Of a stretch of 64,000 nt of DNA, positions 16,803 through 26,273 are shown in pieces. This DNA is from Candidatus Rubneribacter avistercoris. Its GTDB lineage: Bacteria > Actinomycetota > Coriobacteriia > Coriobacteriales > Eggerthellaceae. A model generated the notes under the pieces. It ran no database searches. It was not told the origin of the DNA and saw only the letters and a list, made by a program, of their open reading frames with translations. The stretch lies in the NCBI GenBank assembly GCA_019115845.1, contig DXCU01000065.1:1-64000 (forward strand), written 5' to 3'. The position numbers were made by a program, and so were the translations under genes. Position 1 is the stretch's first letter; each line of letters starts with the position of its first letter.

Positions 16803-19800
16803 ATGACGGTTTTCGGAGGTTCGGTCCGTGCCGCTCGTTTGGCGGCCGCCGCAGCGCTTGCGGTCGTTCTCGGGACAGCGGCAACGCTCTCCGGCATAGG
16901 GGCATCCACTGCATTTGCCGATGACTCACCGGGGGGGGGTTCGTCCGGTAAAAGCGCCACCACGCGTGCGAACGTGGTGATATTCGTTCGGTTCTCGGAT
17001 CAAACCGACGACTATTTCAACGCGGTCTATCAAGGGCAGGAGACTGCCTACAACGGCAAAACCAACGGCGCGCGTTTCGTGGGCTATTACGACGATGCGA
17101 GCAACGGGCGATCGTTCTCCCGCTACATGGCCGCCATCTCGGGCGGTGGGCACGCGGTGAAGAACATCTTTCCTCAGTACAATGAGGCAACTGGCGCAGT
17201 GGATGTCCTCACTTTGTCGAAAGTGACCTACGGCGAGGCGAAGACGGAGGACAAGGACACCACCGTCGTGAAAGAAGTGATAGAGAAGATAGACCTGACC
17301 CCCTACGAAAGCGAACTTGACCAGGACAACGATGGGCGTATCGACAATGTCACCATCATCATGCAGGCAGACGAGGACGTGAAGGGATCGGGCGGTTTTG
17401 AGCCGACGCTTCGTTCTCATAAGCTGTCGCTTCTTGACACGTATACGTGGACCGACACCTCGAAATCGACCAATACGTTCAATATGCTGAATTCGAATGT
17501 GTTGAGCGGCAAGCGAGCCGGGTTGATTGCGCATGAATATCTGCATTCTTTAGGGTATCCCGATCTGTATTTGCCCGATGACAACAATGGCGATCCTCCG
17601 GTGGGCAACTGGGATATGATGGCTGCCGACGCTCGTTTCATGAACCTGCCGCTTGCCTATCTGCGCCAGCATTTCTCTGGCTGGGCGAGCGTGCCGGAAG
17701 TTGAGGATGTCGGTGCGAACAAGACGACGAACAACGATGGTTCCACCACCTACGAAATCTCCTTGACGGCGTTTTCCGATGCGAATCCAAATAATGCCGT
17801 CATGGTGACCTCGCCGGTGAATCCCTATGAGAAATTTGTCATTGAGCTGCGTGAGCGAACTGACGGATATTATTCCGACGACTCTTTGGATGGCGGCATC
17901 CCGGTGAAGTCCGGCGTGATTGTTTATCGCGTGAATACGACGGTAGAGAGTTTGTCGAACTATTACGGCAGTATTGGCGTGACGGTGTTCACCGCGACCG
18001 GAGCAAAAGACGACAACCGTTCGGATGCTGCTCTTGGAGGCACTACGATCAACAACGGCGTCACTACCGTGCATCCTACGGCGCTTGGCACTGGCGTGGG
18101 CAACAATATCCCCATCACATTTGCCGACGGCATGGATTCCGGCATCAAAGTGACGGACGTCCAGGCCTCGGGCAACGGCGCTGCCACGCTCAAGGTGACG
18201 ATACCGGATTGGAGCGCCTTCGACCTTTGGGCCAATTCGCAAGGGATCGAAGCGAATGCCTCAATGGTTCGGCTGTTTGATCTGGATGGCCAGATTGTGG
18301 CGGCAACGGCGGGCAAAACGTTTCCGCAGTCCGTTGATTTCTGGACGTATGAAAAGGGGAGTTGGCAACCTGCCGGAACCGCCCTCGGCACCCTGACGGA
18401 TAGAAGCTCCCTCACGTTTGGTTCGCTTGATCTGGCAAAAGCGAACGGAATCGTATACGCGGCTTACGCGAACGGCGATGGGAAGGCGGTGGTGAGCGCC
18501 TATGCGGGCGGGTCGTGGACTTCGCCGGTGGTCGTCGATACCGCCAGCAACAACCAAGTCAGCTTGGGAATGGTGAACGACGTGCCGTACATAGCCTATC
18601 ATGATGGCGCGTCTGTTAAAGCGGCGGAGGTTTTGCACGGGGGCGGGGCTCTTTCTGTCACCAATAAACGCACTGTTGCAACAGGCGCGTATAGCTTGCC
18701 TGCGGTCCTGTCGTTGGGCGGCGAGCTTGTGGTGGGCTATCGGGATAACTCCAACGCCATGTTGTTTTTCGCCAAAGCGAGCGGAGATTCCTTTGCTCAG
18801 CTGGGCAGTCCCGGAGCAGCGTCATCGTGCGACGCCATTACCTACAATGACGAATTGTATTTTGCCGCCGCGTCCACCCAAGGCTTGACGGTGAGCAAAT
18901 ACGATGCCGAGAGCGGCACATGGAGAGAGTACGCTTCCAATTCGGAGGACAGCTTCGCGCCCGCCCTGGCTGTTTCGCAGGGCAACTTGTATGTGGTCAC
19001 TGGGCCTGCCACGCAGGCGCTGAAGGGCGTGTATGCCTATGAAGTGATGGAGGGCGAGCTTGTGCTGGAAGGCCTTCCCGTCAGCGCAGCCGAGCGGGGC
19101 AACGCTTTTTCCTTGGTTTCCACGGGCAGCACCTTGATCGTCGGTTACGTGGTGGATTCCAGCACTGCCGTTGTCAAGGAGAAGGTCATCAGCAACGATC
19201 TGCTGTCGATTTCCGTCACGCCTCCCACCAAGACCGCCTATCTTGAAGGCGATCCGGTTTCGTATGACGGCCTTGAAGTGACGGCGAACTATCAGCGCAC
19301 GACGCGCACGTTGAAGCCGAACGAGTACACGGTGACGGGCTTTGCCACCGACACGGTGGGCAACCATACGGCGACGGTCACCATGAACGGCACTACCGAG
19401 TCCAACACATTCGCCTACAAAGTGAGCAGTCGGGCATCGACGAAGAAGGATCCTCAGTACGCCGCGCCGGCTGCGGCGACCATCGAGTACGGCCAGCCGG
19501 CTTCGGATGTCATGAACTTCACGTTCCACGATCCGGATACGGGAGGAATACTGCCCGGCGAAACGAAGCTGACCAATATCGACGAGAACCCCGACGCCGG
19601 CACGTACACAGCTGCCTGGGAGTTCGTTCCCGACGACGCGGCCGCGTACAGCGCCGCCAGGGGTACGATGGAGGTCACGGTGACACAACGCGAGCTTGTG
19701 CCGCATGTGGCGATTAATGCAAAAACCTATGACGGCGCAACAACCGGTGAGGGCAGTGTCGTATCCCTAGCTGGCGCGGTGTACAATGATCAGCCGACGG

Positions 19801-22355
19801 CGACGGCGACATTTGAGTGGGATACCAAAAACGCAGACGAAACCAACGCTACGGCTCGGGTCACCCTGGATCCTGCATGGCAGAAGAACTACACGCTGTA
19901 TCTCAACGGTGTCGTTGACATTGTCAATGCTGCGCCCATTGCACCCGCCCCGCTCTCGGTCGAGTGGTCGGGCGTCGAGGATCGTTACGCTGGCGACGGC
20001 AAGTCGGTGCGGGCGGAGATCAAGGACAAGGCGACTGCGGTGTTCGGCAGCGATGACGTCGGCCTGTCGCTGGTTATCGACGGGGATCCTGCAAACGACG
20101 GCGGTTCTCCGGGAAAGCACACGGCAGCGGCGTCGTTGACAGGCGCCGATCAAGGCAACTACGAGCTTGATGGCTCCGCCATCCGGGACTACGAGGTTGC
20201 GAGCGGCGGTTCCCTTGTGAGCGTCACGAACGTGAAGAACGGATCGAAGCCGACGCGCGACTTCGTGTACGGCGACACCGTCACGGTTGAGGCGACCGTT
20301 GCCCCTGCGAACGCGCCGGCGACCCGCAGCGCGTTCGCCGATCCGAAGGACGGGGAGATGGCGCTGTACTGCAACGGCGTGCAGGTGTCCGATCCCGTGC
20401 CTGCGGCAGGCGGCACCTACACCATGAAATGCGACACGTCGAGCAAGCTTGTGCCGGCGAACGGTCCGGTGACGCTGGAGGCTCGTTTCGTGGGCGACGC
20501 CAACATGGCGGGCAACTCCGCTTCGGTGGAAATCTCCCTTGCCAAAAAGCCGTTGGACGTAGAGATTTCCGGCGCGTCGTTTGACAAGACCTACGATGGC
20601 ACAACGGATGCCCCTGCCGGTGTCGAGCTGAAGGTTGCTGCCACGACTCCCGCCGTGGGGGCCGATGACCCGCAGATGGAGGGGACGGTTTCCTATGACA
20701 GCCCCGATGCGGGCGCGCGCACGCTCTTCGCGAAGAACGTGGCGGTTGCGGGCGATGCGATGAGGGCTTGGTACACGGTTTCCGATCCCGTCCCGGTTTC
20801 GGGCGCTATCAAGAAGGCGGCGCCTCCCGTTGCGGCCCCGCGCGGCGAGCTTGCGGTGATAAACGGCCTGGCGGAAACCGTGTACGAGTACAATTGCCAG
20901 TCTGATCTGGGCCAGCTTTCGCCGGGGCAGCGGTGGGGCGACCTCGCGTTCGACGTGACCGCGAACAGCCTTCGGTCCCCGTACAAGGTGGACGCCAGGC
21001 CCGCGCACGTCGAGGGCGGCATTCTGCGCGTGCCCATCGCGGAGGTGCCGAAGGATCAGGCGGTCGAGGGAGGCGTCGGCAGCATCGAATTGAAGGTGAC
21101 GTCGGGCAACTTCCAAGACTTCACGTTGACGGTGGACGTGCGGGCCGTGAACGTGAAAACGCCGAAGCTGGACGGTGCGGTGTCCGTGGTCGGCTCGCTG
21201 ACGTACGGACAGCCCCTGGACGGCTTGACCCTCGAAGCCACCTTCGTTGACCCCGATACGAAAGCCAAGGTTGCCGGCACGCTGAGGTGGACGGCCGGCC
21301 AGGATCCGCTACCTGCGGGATCGCGGCAGGTTGCGTGGGAATTCGCGCCCGAAAGCCCCGAGTACCTGCCGGTGTCCGGCACCGTGGCCGTCGAGGTTGC
21401 CAAGAAGCCCGTCGCGCTTGCGTGGAGCGGGTTGGACGGACGTGTCTACGGCGACGGAGGCTCGGTGGCCGCCGCCACGCAGGACTTCGTGACGGGCGAT
21501 GCCGTGCAGGTGGCGTTTTCGTTCGACGGCGCGCCCGATGAGCCGACGAATGCCGGCACCTATGCGGTGACGGCGGCTTTGGAGGGCGCCGCTGCGGGGA
21601 ACTACGCGCTGGCGGCTCCCGCGGCCCGGACGCTGACCATTGCGCCGAAGCCGCTGACGCTTTCGGTGGCGGGCGCAGCGTCCAAGGTCTACGACGGCAC
21701 GACGGCGTTGCCGCAGGATGCGCAGATAACGCTGGCGCTGGTGGGCGTGTTGCCGCAGGACGCGCAAGGCGTGGGTTTCGCATACGACGGCGGGGCGTTT
21801 GCGCGCGCCGACGCATGGACCGCCGAGGTGGTGATGAGCGGCGTTCGCCTGACGGGCGATCCCGGCGTGCTGGCGAATTACACGTTGCCAACCTCGGCCG
21901 CAGGTCAGGTTGCGGGCGGCATCGCGCCCGCAACCCCAACGCAGCAGGGTGCGGTGACCGCAGGCGCTGCTGCGGCCGGCTCCAAGTTGGAGGACGTGGC
22001 GCTGTCGGGTACGTTCCTGGGCATCGACGGCAAGCCGCTGGCGGGTCTGCTGGTCTGGGACGACGGCGCCGTTGTGCTCGAAGCTGGCACGCGAGCCTGC
22101 GCGTGGACCTTCGTGCCCGACGATGCCAATTACGCGCCGGTGTCCGGCACGCTGGAGCTGACGGTGGCGCAGAAGGAACCGGCGCAGGCGCCGAACGGCG
22201 CGGGCGGCGGCCAGTCCGAGGTCAAGGCGCTGCCCGTTCTAGCCGCTCTGGCGCCGACCGGCGACGACGGGGCGTCGAGGGCGATGGCGCCCGTGTTCGC
22301 GGCCATCGCCGCGGCGGCGGCAGTCGCGATCGCCCGTCGCCGCAGCCGTTGCTGA
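16803..22355 (+). CDS. Cell-wall-anchored M6-like metalloprotease with Ig-like/YDG repeats
   Basis: An 1850-residue surface protein. A signal peptide (about 1-40, ending TAFADD) precedes a zinc-protease domain (about 55-330) with H244-E-Y-L-H248 in AHEYLHSLGYPDLY and GNWDMM, as in M6 (immune-inhibitor-A-like) peptidases. Next comes a region of short beta-rich repeats (about 480-780), then a bacterial Ig-like domain (about 800-880). Several repeat modules with a YDGTT-type core follow (AKTYDGATT, DKTYDGTTD, SKVYDGTTA). The C-terminus has L1816-APTG-D, a hydrophobic stretch and RRRSRC, a sortase signal of the LAxTG type. GAGGAG precedes the ATG. A run of nine G at 16931-16939 sits just after the signal peptide. 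Likely substrates are extracellular proteins or mucins, but this is not visible in the sequence. Confidence 0.82.
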   Translation: MTVFGGSVRAARLAAAAALAVVLGTAATLSGIGASTAFADDSPGGGSSGKSATTRANVVIFVRFSDQTDDYFNAVYQGQETAYNGKTNGARFVGYYDDASNGRSFSRYMAAISGGGHAVKNIFPQYNEATGAVDVLTLSKVTYGEAKTEDKDTTVVKEVIEKIDLTPYESELDQDNDGRIDNVTIIMQADEDVKGSGGFEPTLRSHKLSLLDTYTWTDTSKSTNTFNMLNSNVLSGKRAGLIAHEYLHSLGYPDLYLPDDNNGDPPVGNWDMMAADARFMNLPLAYLRQHFSGWASVPEVEDVGANKTTNNDGSTTYEISLTAFSDANPNNAVMVTSPVNPYEKFVIELRERTDGYYSDDSLDGGIPVKSGVIVYRVNTTVESLSNYYGSIGVTVFTATGAKDDNRSDAALGGTTINNGVTTVHPTALGTGVGNNIPITFADGMDSGIKVTDVQASGNGAATLKVTIPDWSAFDLWANSQGIEANASMVRLFDLDGQIVAATAGKTFPQSVDFWTYEKGSWQPAGTALGTLTDRSSLTFGSLDLAKANGIVYAAYANGDGKAVVSAYAGGSWTSPVVVDTASNNQVSLGMVNDVPYIAYHDGASVKAAEVLHGGGALSVTNKRTVATGAYSLPAVLSLGGELVVGYRDNSNAMLFFAKASGDSFAQLGSPGAASSCDAITYNDELYFAAASTQGLTVSKYDAESGTWREYASNSEDSFAPALAVSQGNLYVVTGPATQALKGVYAYEVMEGELVLEGLPVSAAERGNAFSLVSTGSTLIVGYVVDSSTAVVKEKVISNDLLSISVTPPTKTAYLEGDPVSYDGLEVTANYQRTTRTLKPNEYTVTGFATDTVGNHTATVTMNGTTESNTFAYKVSSRASTKKDPQYAAPAAATIEYGQPASDVMNFTFHDPDTGGILPGETKLTNIDENPDAGTYTAAWEFVPDDAAAYSAARGTMEVTVTQRELVPHVAINAKTYDGATTGEGSVVSLAGAVYNDQPTATATFEWDTKNADETNATARVTLDPAWQKNYTLYLNGVVDIVNAAPIAPAPLSVEWSGVEDRYAGDGKSVRAEIKDKATAVFGSDDVGLSLVIDGDPANDGGSPGKHTAAASLTGADQGNYELDGSAIRDYEVASGGSLVSVTNVKNGSKPTRDFVYGDTVTVEATVAPANAPATRSAFADPKDGEMALYCNGVQVSDPVPAAGGTYTMKCDTSSKLVPANGPVTLEARFVGDANMAGNSASVEISLAKKPLDVEISGASFDKTYDGTTDAPAGVELKVAATTPAVGADDPQMEGTVSYDSPDAGARTLFAKNVAVAGDAMRAWYTVSDPVPVSGAIKKAAPPVAAPRGELAVINGLAETVYEYNCQSDLGQLSPGQRWGDLAFDVTANSLRSPYKVDARPAHVEGGILRVPIAEVPKDQAVEGGVGSIELKVTSGNFQDFTLTVDVRAVNVKTPKLDGAVSVVGSLTYGQPLDGLTLEATFVDPDTKAKVAGTLRWTAGQDPLPAGSRQVAWEFAPESPEYLPVSGTVAVEVAKKPVALAWSGLDGRVYGDGGSVAAATQDFVTGDAVQVAFSFDGAPDEPTNAGTYAVTAALEGAAAGNYALAAPAARTLTIAPKPLTLSVAGAASKVYDGTTALPQDAQITLALVGVLPQDAQGVGFAYDGGAFARADAWTAEVVMSGVRLTGDPGVLANYTLPTSAAGQVAGGIAPATPTQQGAVTAGAAAAGSKLEDVALSGTFLGIDGKPLAGLLVWDDGAVVLEAGTRACAWTFVPDDANYAPVSGTLELTVAQKEPAQAPNGAGGGQSEVKALPVLAALAPTGDDGASRAMAPVFAAIAAAAAVAIARRRSRC
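16931..16939 (+). repeat. G9 homopolymer inside the M6 protease gene
   Basis: Nine consecutive G encode part of SPGGGSS directly after the predicted signal peptide. Gain or loss of one base would abolish the mature protein, the usual layout of slipped-strand phase variation. Confidence 0.75.
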
Positions 22356-22378
22356 CCGACGACAGTTTGAGAATCGAA

Positions 22379-22411
22379 AGCGGGCGGGACGCCGAGCGCG
22401 TCCCGCCCGCT
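22379..22411. terminator. Strong intrinsic terminator
   Basis: A perfect 14-bp stem (22379-22392 with 22398-22411, AGCGGGCGGGACGC arm) and a 5-nt loop, followed by CTTCGTTTT. It ends the M6 protease transcript and faces the convergent LuxR gene. Confidence 0.85.
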
Positions 22412-22520
22412 CTTCGTTTTCCGTGCGAAAGACCCGGCTTCTTGCGAGCCTTCGTCATTGCGGGACTTTGCCGAGCGCGATACGCACGGCGTTGCGGGCG
22501 GTTCGGCAACGGGGCAGGGG

Positions 22521-24104
22521 CTAGGCGCGCCCGCTTTCGTGCTCGAACAGGGCGATGATCTCGGCGCGGTTGTGGGTGTCGCACTTGCGGTAGATGTTGC
22601 GCAGGTGGGTTTTCACGGTTGCCTCGGATATGAACAGGGCGTTCTCGATGTACTTGAGGCCGTGGCCCGTGAGCCAGAGCGCGGCCACCTCTCGTTCGCG
22701 TGGCGAGAGGTCGTGCGCGGCGGCGAACGCCCCCACAGGGTCGGCGTCCGCGCGGCCGGGGCCTGCGGGGTTGGCGCCGTTTGCGTTGGGGGCTGCGCCG
22801 AGGGACGCGCCGGATGCCGTGCCGAGGGGTGCCCCGGTCGCGCCCGCCGCGCCGGATGCCGTGCCGAGGAGCGTGCCCGTTGCGCCTGTTGCCGTTCCGG
22901 CGGCAACAGCGCTCGCAGGCCCCGCAGCGCCGCCTTGGGGCTTGGCGTCATCTTCGCCTTCCGCGAAGTCGATCTCCAGCACCACGCGCCCTTCGCTGAA
23001 CGCGAACCCCACGGCCACCAGGATGAGCATGATGGCCACTGCGTAGAACGCCTCGATGCGAGGCGCGAACAAGGGCGCGAGCGTCTGCCCCAGCGTGTTG
23101 CCCGCACATTCGGCAATCCAGCCCACGGCGAACACCAGATGGGGCTTGACCGGCGTCTTCTTGGCCCAAAGCGCCAGCACCATCCACGTGAGGACTTGGG
23201 CCACGATGTTGGCGTAGAACACGAGCGACGCGCTGATGCCCACGGACAGCATGAGCAGGAACACGCCCGCCGCGAACGCCGAGAGCAGCACCTTGTACAG
23301 CGCCGAGGGATCGATGCGCCCGTGCAGGAGCAGGGCGCTAGCTGAGAAGAACGCCGTCACGCCCAGCGGCACGAGCAGCGACACAGGGGAGACAACGGCG
23401 CTGAACAGCCCGAACTCGGGCGCGAGCGACCCTATGGAGCTGACGATGAAAAACGTGATGGCAAGCCCCACCAGCGTGCGCAACGGCACGGCGGCGGCCA
23501 TGATGTCGAGCGGCCCCGGTGCGGTGGCCGGGGCCGGGCCGGGAAAAGGCGCGCTCGCCTGCTCGCGCCCGCGATCCGCCTTCGGCAGCACGGCCAGCGA
23601 CAAAAGCGGCAGCAACGTGGCCAGCACGCTGGCCACGTCCGAAGGGCACGCGAGGATGGCCCAGCAAAGCAGCGCCGCAGCCGACACGGCGCATCCCGCC
23701 AGCACGATGATGGCGCGCGGCTCGAGTTGCGCGTACGTGTCGAACCACGACATGATGAGGATGATGGCGAAACACCCCGACAGCACCAGGCCGCCCACGC
23801 GCGCTCCGGCGAGCGCGGCCAGCGGCGGGTACGTGCACAGAAAGGTTCCTGCGGCCATGAGCAACGTCGCCGCTGCGACGAACGGCGTGCGCCCCTCGAC
23901 GGAAGGGAACCGACGGGCGCCCAAGATGCCCGCAAGGCAGGCGACCAACCCCGGTAGCATGGACGCGGCCATGGCGTGGACGGCTCCCGGCGCGCCGAAC
24001 GCAGGCGACAGCAGCAGCACGACCGCCCAGGCGCACATGCACGCGTAGCCTATCGCGTAGCGCCACTGGGCCGGCGCCACTCCTATGGTGCGAACGTCGA
24101 TCAC
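22521..24104 (-). CDS. LuxR-type regulator fused to a multi-pass membrane domain (copy 1)
   Basis: 527 residues. About 11-12 hydrophobic helices span residues 12-390. An Ala/Gly/Thr-rich linker (about 395-455) follows, with two near-copies of GTASGA built from a 42-bp DNA repeat. A C-terminal LuxR helix-turn-helix (about 463-525) contains LSPREREVAALWLTGHG and ISEATVKTHLRNIYRKC. It starts at GTG 24104, preceded by GGGAGGTAG. It has no receiver domain, so the membrane part probably senses the ligand directly. It is divergent from a Tat-exported flavoprotein gene, and a palindrome lies between them, so it probably controls that gene and perhaps itself. The architecture recurs three more times in this window. 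Confidence 0.88.
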   Translation of the reverse strand: MIDVRTIGVAPAQWRYAIGYACMCAWAVVLLLSPAFGAPGAVHAMAASMLPGLVACLAGILGARRFPSVEGRTPFVAAATLLMAAGTFLCTYPPLAALAGARVGGLVLSGCFAIILIMSWFDTYAQLEPRAIIVLAGCAVSAAALLCWAILACPSDVASVLATLLPLLSLAVLPKADRGREQASAPFPGPAPATAPGPLDIMAAAVPLRTLVGLAITFFIVSSIGSLAPEFGLFSAVVSPVSLLVPLGVTAFFSASALLLHGRIDPSALYKVLLSAFAAGVFLLMLSVGISASLVFYANIVAQVLTWMVLALWAKKTPVKPHLVFAVGWIAECAGNTLGQTLAPLFAPRIEAFYAVAIMLILVAVGFAFSEGRVVLEIDFAEGEDDAKPQGGAAGPASAVAAGTATGATGTLLGTASGAAGATGAPLGTASGASLGAAPNANGANPAGPGRADADPVGAFAAAHDLSPREREVAALWLTGHGLKYIENALFISEATVKTHLRNIYRKCDTHNRAEIIALFEHESGRA

Positions 24105-24165
24105 ATCTACCTCCCGCGCCCATTATGGCATAAGAACTGCGGTTTCATCCCTTTTTCGGCTAAGA

Positions 24166-24184
24166 ATCAACCCTGGCGGTTGAT
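24166..24184. promoter_or_regulatory. Palindromic operator candidate between LuxR 1 and its flavoprotein
   Basis: ATCAACC-CTGGC-GGTTGAT: 7-bp arms and a 5-nt centre, in the 259-bp divergent gap. A further half-site, ATCAACC, occurs at about 24263-24271. It is a candidate binding site for the adjacent LuxR protein. Confidence 0.5.
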
Positions 24185-24363
24185 GCGCGGCGGCCCTTGA
24201 TGGGCAAGGAGGGCGCGCGGCTGGGCCGGCGCCCGCAGCCCGGCGCAGCCGCGTTGGGACGAAATCAACCATGGGGGATGGTGCGCTCGCCGTTCGCATC
24301 CGGCATACTTCCCGACGTCAAGCGCGGTCTGGAGGGGCCGCCGTTTCACAGAGAGGACGCATC

Positions 24364-26181
24364 ATGATGAAAAACGAGCAGGGAATGAGCCGCCGCAGCT
24401 TCCTGTCGGGAGCCGCTGCGATGGGCGCCGCGCTGGCGGGCGCGGGGCTGGCGGGCTGCGCGCCGAAGTCCGCGTCGGATGCTGCGGCGGAGAAGGAGGC
24501 CGGCTCCGCTGCGGGCGCGGCCGGCGCGAGCGGCGTTGCGTCGGGCGGCACGGCGGGCTTCGACGGCACGGGCGTTATGCCGTGGCTGGGCGAGGCGCCG
24601 GAGATCGCCGATGCGGACGTCGAGGAGGAGATCGACGCCGACGTGGTTGTCGTGGGCTTGGGCTGCGCCGGCGTTCCGGCTGCCCGCGCCGCCGTGGAGG
24701 CGGGCGCGAAGGTGGTGTGCCTGGAAAGTTCCGCGAAGCTCAACAGCGCCGCCAGCGACATGGCCATCTTCGGCGGCCAGACACAGGCCACATGGGGCCG
24801 CGGCGACGGCTTCTTGGACAAGAAGATGGTGGTCAACATGCATATGGAGGAGTGCAGCCACCATGTGAGCCAAAGCGTCATCAGCCGCTACTACGACGAG
24901 TCCGGTGCCGCGCTGGACTGGTTCATCGCCGCGAGCAAAGACCTCTACATCGCGCCGGAAAGCTACGCCGAGATCCCCGAGGCAAACCAGGAGAACTATA
25001 TGTTCCCCTACATGTACCCGGTGCCGGAGACCTACGACTACACCAAGGAGGACCTGCCCTGCTATCCCACCTCGGTGGGCTTCAGCAGCCTGGCCACCAT
25101 CATGGCCGACAATTTGCAGGTGGCCGTGGACGGTGGCGCGGACGTGCGCTACAACACGAAGGGCGTGAAGCTCATCCAGGACGGCGATGGAGCCGTGACC
25201 GGCATCTACGCGCAGGCTGCCGGCTCTGACCAGTACATCAGGATCAACGCCAAGAGCGTGGTTCTGGCCACGGGCGACTACCTGGGCAACGAGGAGATGA
25301 TGAAGTTCTACGCGCCCGAGTGCGTGGAGAACGGCATCCAGATCCTCAGCATCGACATGGACAACGAAGGCAACTACACCAACATCGGCGAGGGCCACAT
25401 GATGGGCGCGTGGGCCGGCGCCGCCATCGAGCAGTGGCACGCGCCGATGATCCACCATATGGGCGGCGGCGCGGGTGCCGATGGCCGCGGCGTGATCGGC
25501 AACAACGGCTTTCTGTGGCTGAACCTGCGCGGCAAGCGCTTCATGAACGAGGATCTGCCCGGTCAGCAGCTGGAGAACCAGGTGGAGCTGCAGCCGCAGC
25601 GCAAGGCGTACCAGTTCTTCGATTCGTCCTGGCCCGAGCAGCTGCAGCACTTCCCGGCGGCCCATGGCGTGGCCTGCTTCTACCGCGAGGAGGAGCTGCC
25701 TTCCTACACCGCGTCCGGTTTGAGGATCAACGTGCGCACGGCCGCCGACATCGACGCCGCCGTGGAGGAGGGCCGCTGCCTGAAGGCCGACACGGTGGAA
25801 GAGCTTTTGGGCATGATCGACGGCATGGACGTTGAGGCGGCGAAGGCGTCCATCGAGCGCTACAACGAGCTGTGCGCCGCCGGTGAGGACACGGACTTCT
25901 TCAAGAGTTCGCAGCGTCTGTTCGGCCTGGTGAACGGCCCGTTCTATGCTGCCGAGTGCGGGTGTGCCCTGACGCTTGGCAACCTGGGCGGCCTGGAGTC
26001 CGACGAGGAGTGCCGCGTGTACAGCACCGACCGCGAGGTCATTCCCGGCCTGTACGTGTGCGGCGCCACGCAGGGCGGGCGCTTCGCCGTGCAGTACCCC
26101 ATCTCGCTCAAGGGACTGTCCGCGGGCATGTGCATGGTGTACGGCAAGATCGCCGGCGAGAACGCCGCCGCCGGCGTGTAG
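24364..26181 (+). CDS. Tat-exported flavoprotein reductase, FAD-binding_2 family (a)
   Basis: 605 residues. A twin-arginine signal, SRRSFLSGAAAMG (about 9-21), leads to a lipobox, LAGC, so it is probably a lipoprotein on the outer face of the membrane. An FAD-binding Rossmann motif, VVVGLGCAGVPAARAAVEAG, lies at about 95-115. The substrate domain has GKRFMNED but lacks the catalytic TRD and NRxGGNA motifs of fumarate reductase. The C-terminus instead reads LGNLGGL...EVIPGLYVCGATQGGRF. It therefore belongs to the fumarate/urocanate-reductase superfamily but reduces another acceptor. I prefer ATG 24364, with GAGAGGAC upstream, although ATG 24367 also works. It has no heme domain of its own, so electrons must come from a separate donor. 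LuxR copy 1 is divergent from it. Confidence 0.87.
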   Translation: MMKNEQGMSRRSFLSGAAAMGAALAGAGLAGCAPKSASDAAAEKEAGSAAGAAGASGVASGGTAGFDGTGVMPWLGEAPEIADADVEEEIDADVVVVGLGCAGVPAARAAVEAGAKVVCLESSAKLNSAASDMAIFGGQTQATWGRGDGFLDKKMVVNMHMEECSHHVSQSVISRYYDESGAALDWFIAASKDLYIAPESYAEIPEANQENYMFPYMYPVPETYDYTKEDLPCYPTSVGFSSLATIMADNLQVAVDGGADVRYNTKGVKLIQDGDGAVTGIYAQAAGSDQYIRINAKSVVLATGDYLGNEEMMKFYAPECVENGIQILSIDMDNEGNYTNIGEGHMMGAWAGAAIEQWHAPMIHHMGGGAGADGRGVIGNNGFLWLNLRGKRFMNEDLPGQQLENQVELQPQRKAYQFFDSSWPEQLQHFPAAHGVACFYREEELPSYTASGLRINVRTAADIDAAVEEGRCLKADTVEELLGMIDGMDVEAAKASIERYNELCAAGEDTDFFKSSQRLFGLVNGPFYAAECGCALTLGNLGGLESDEECRVYSTDREVIPGLYVCGATQGGRFAVQYPISLKGLSAGMCMVYGKIAGENAAAGV

Positions 26182-26197
26182 CCGCAAAAGACGCATT

Positions 26198-26229
26198 GCG
26201 CGCCGACGGGTTTTCCGCCGTCGGCGCGC
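26198..26229. terminator. Bidirectional terminator hairpin
   Basis: GCGCGCCGACGG (26198-26209) pairs perfectly with 26218-26229 over 12 bp, with loop GTTTTCCG. It lies between the convergent flavoprotein and Mbeg1-like genes. Confidence 0.7.
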
Positions 26230-26273
26230 AGGGCGCGTCCTGCCGGGCATCCGCCCGTGCGGGGCGCGCACTT

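Noticed and set aside
22808-22870. Short tandem DNA repeat (42-bp period) that could suggest a CRISPR or minisatellite
   Set aside because: It encodes the Ala/Gly/Thr-rich linker of LuxR copy 1; only two units, no spacers.
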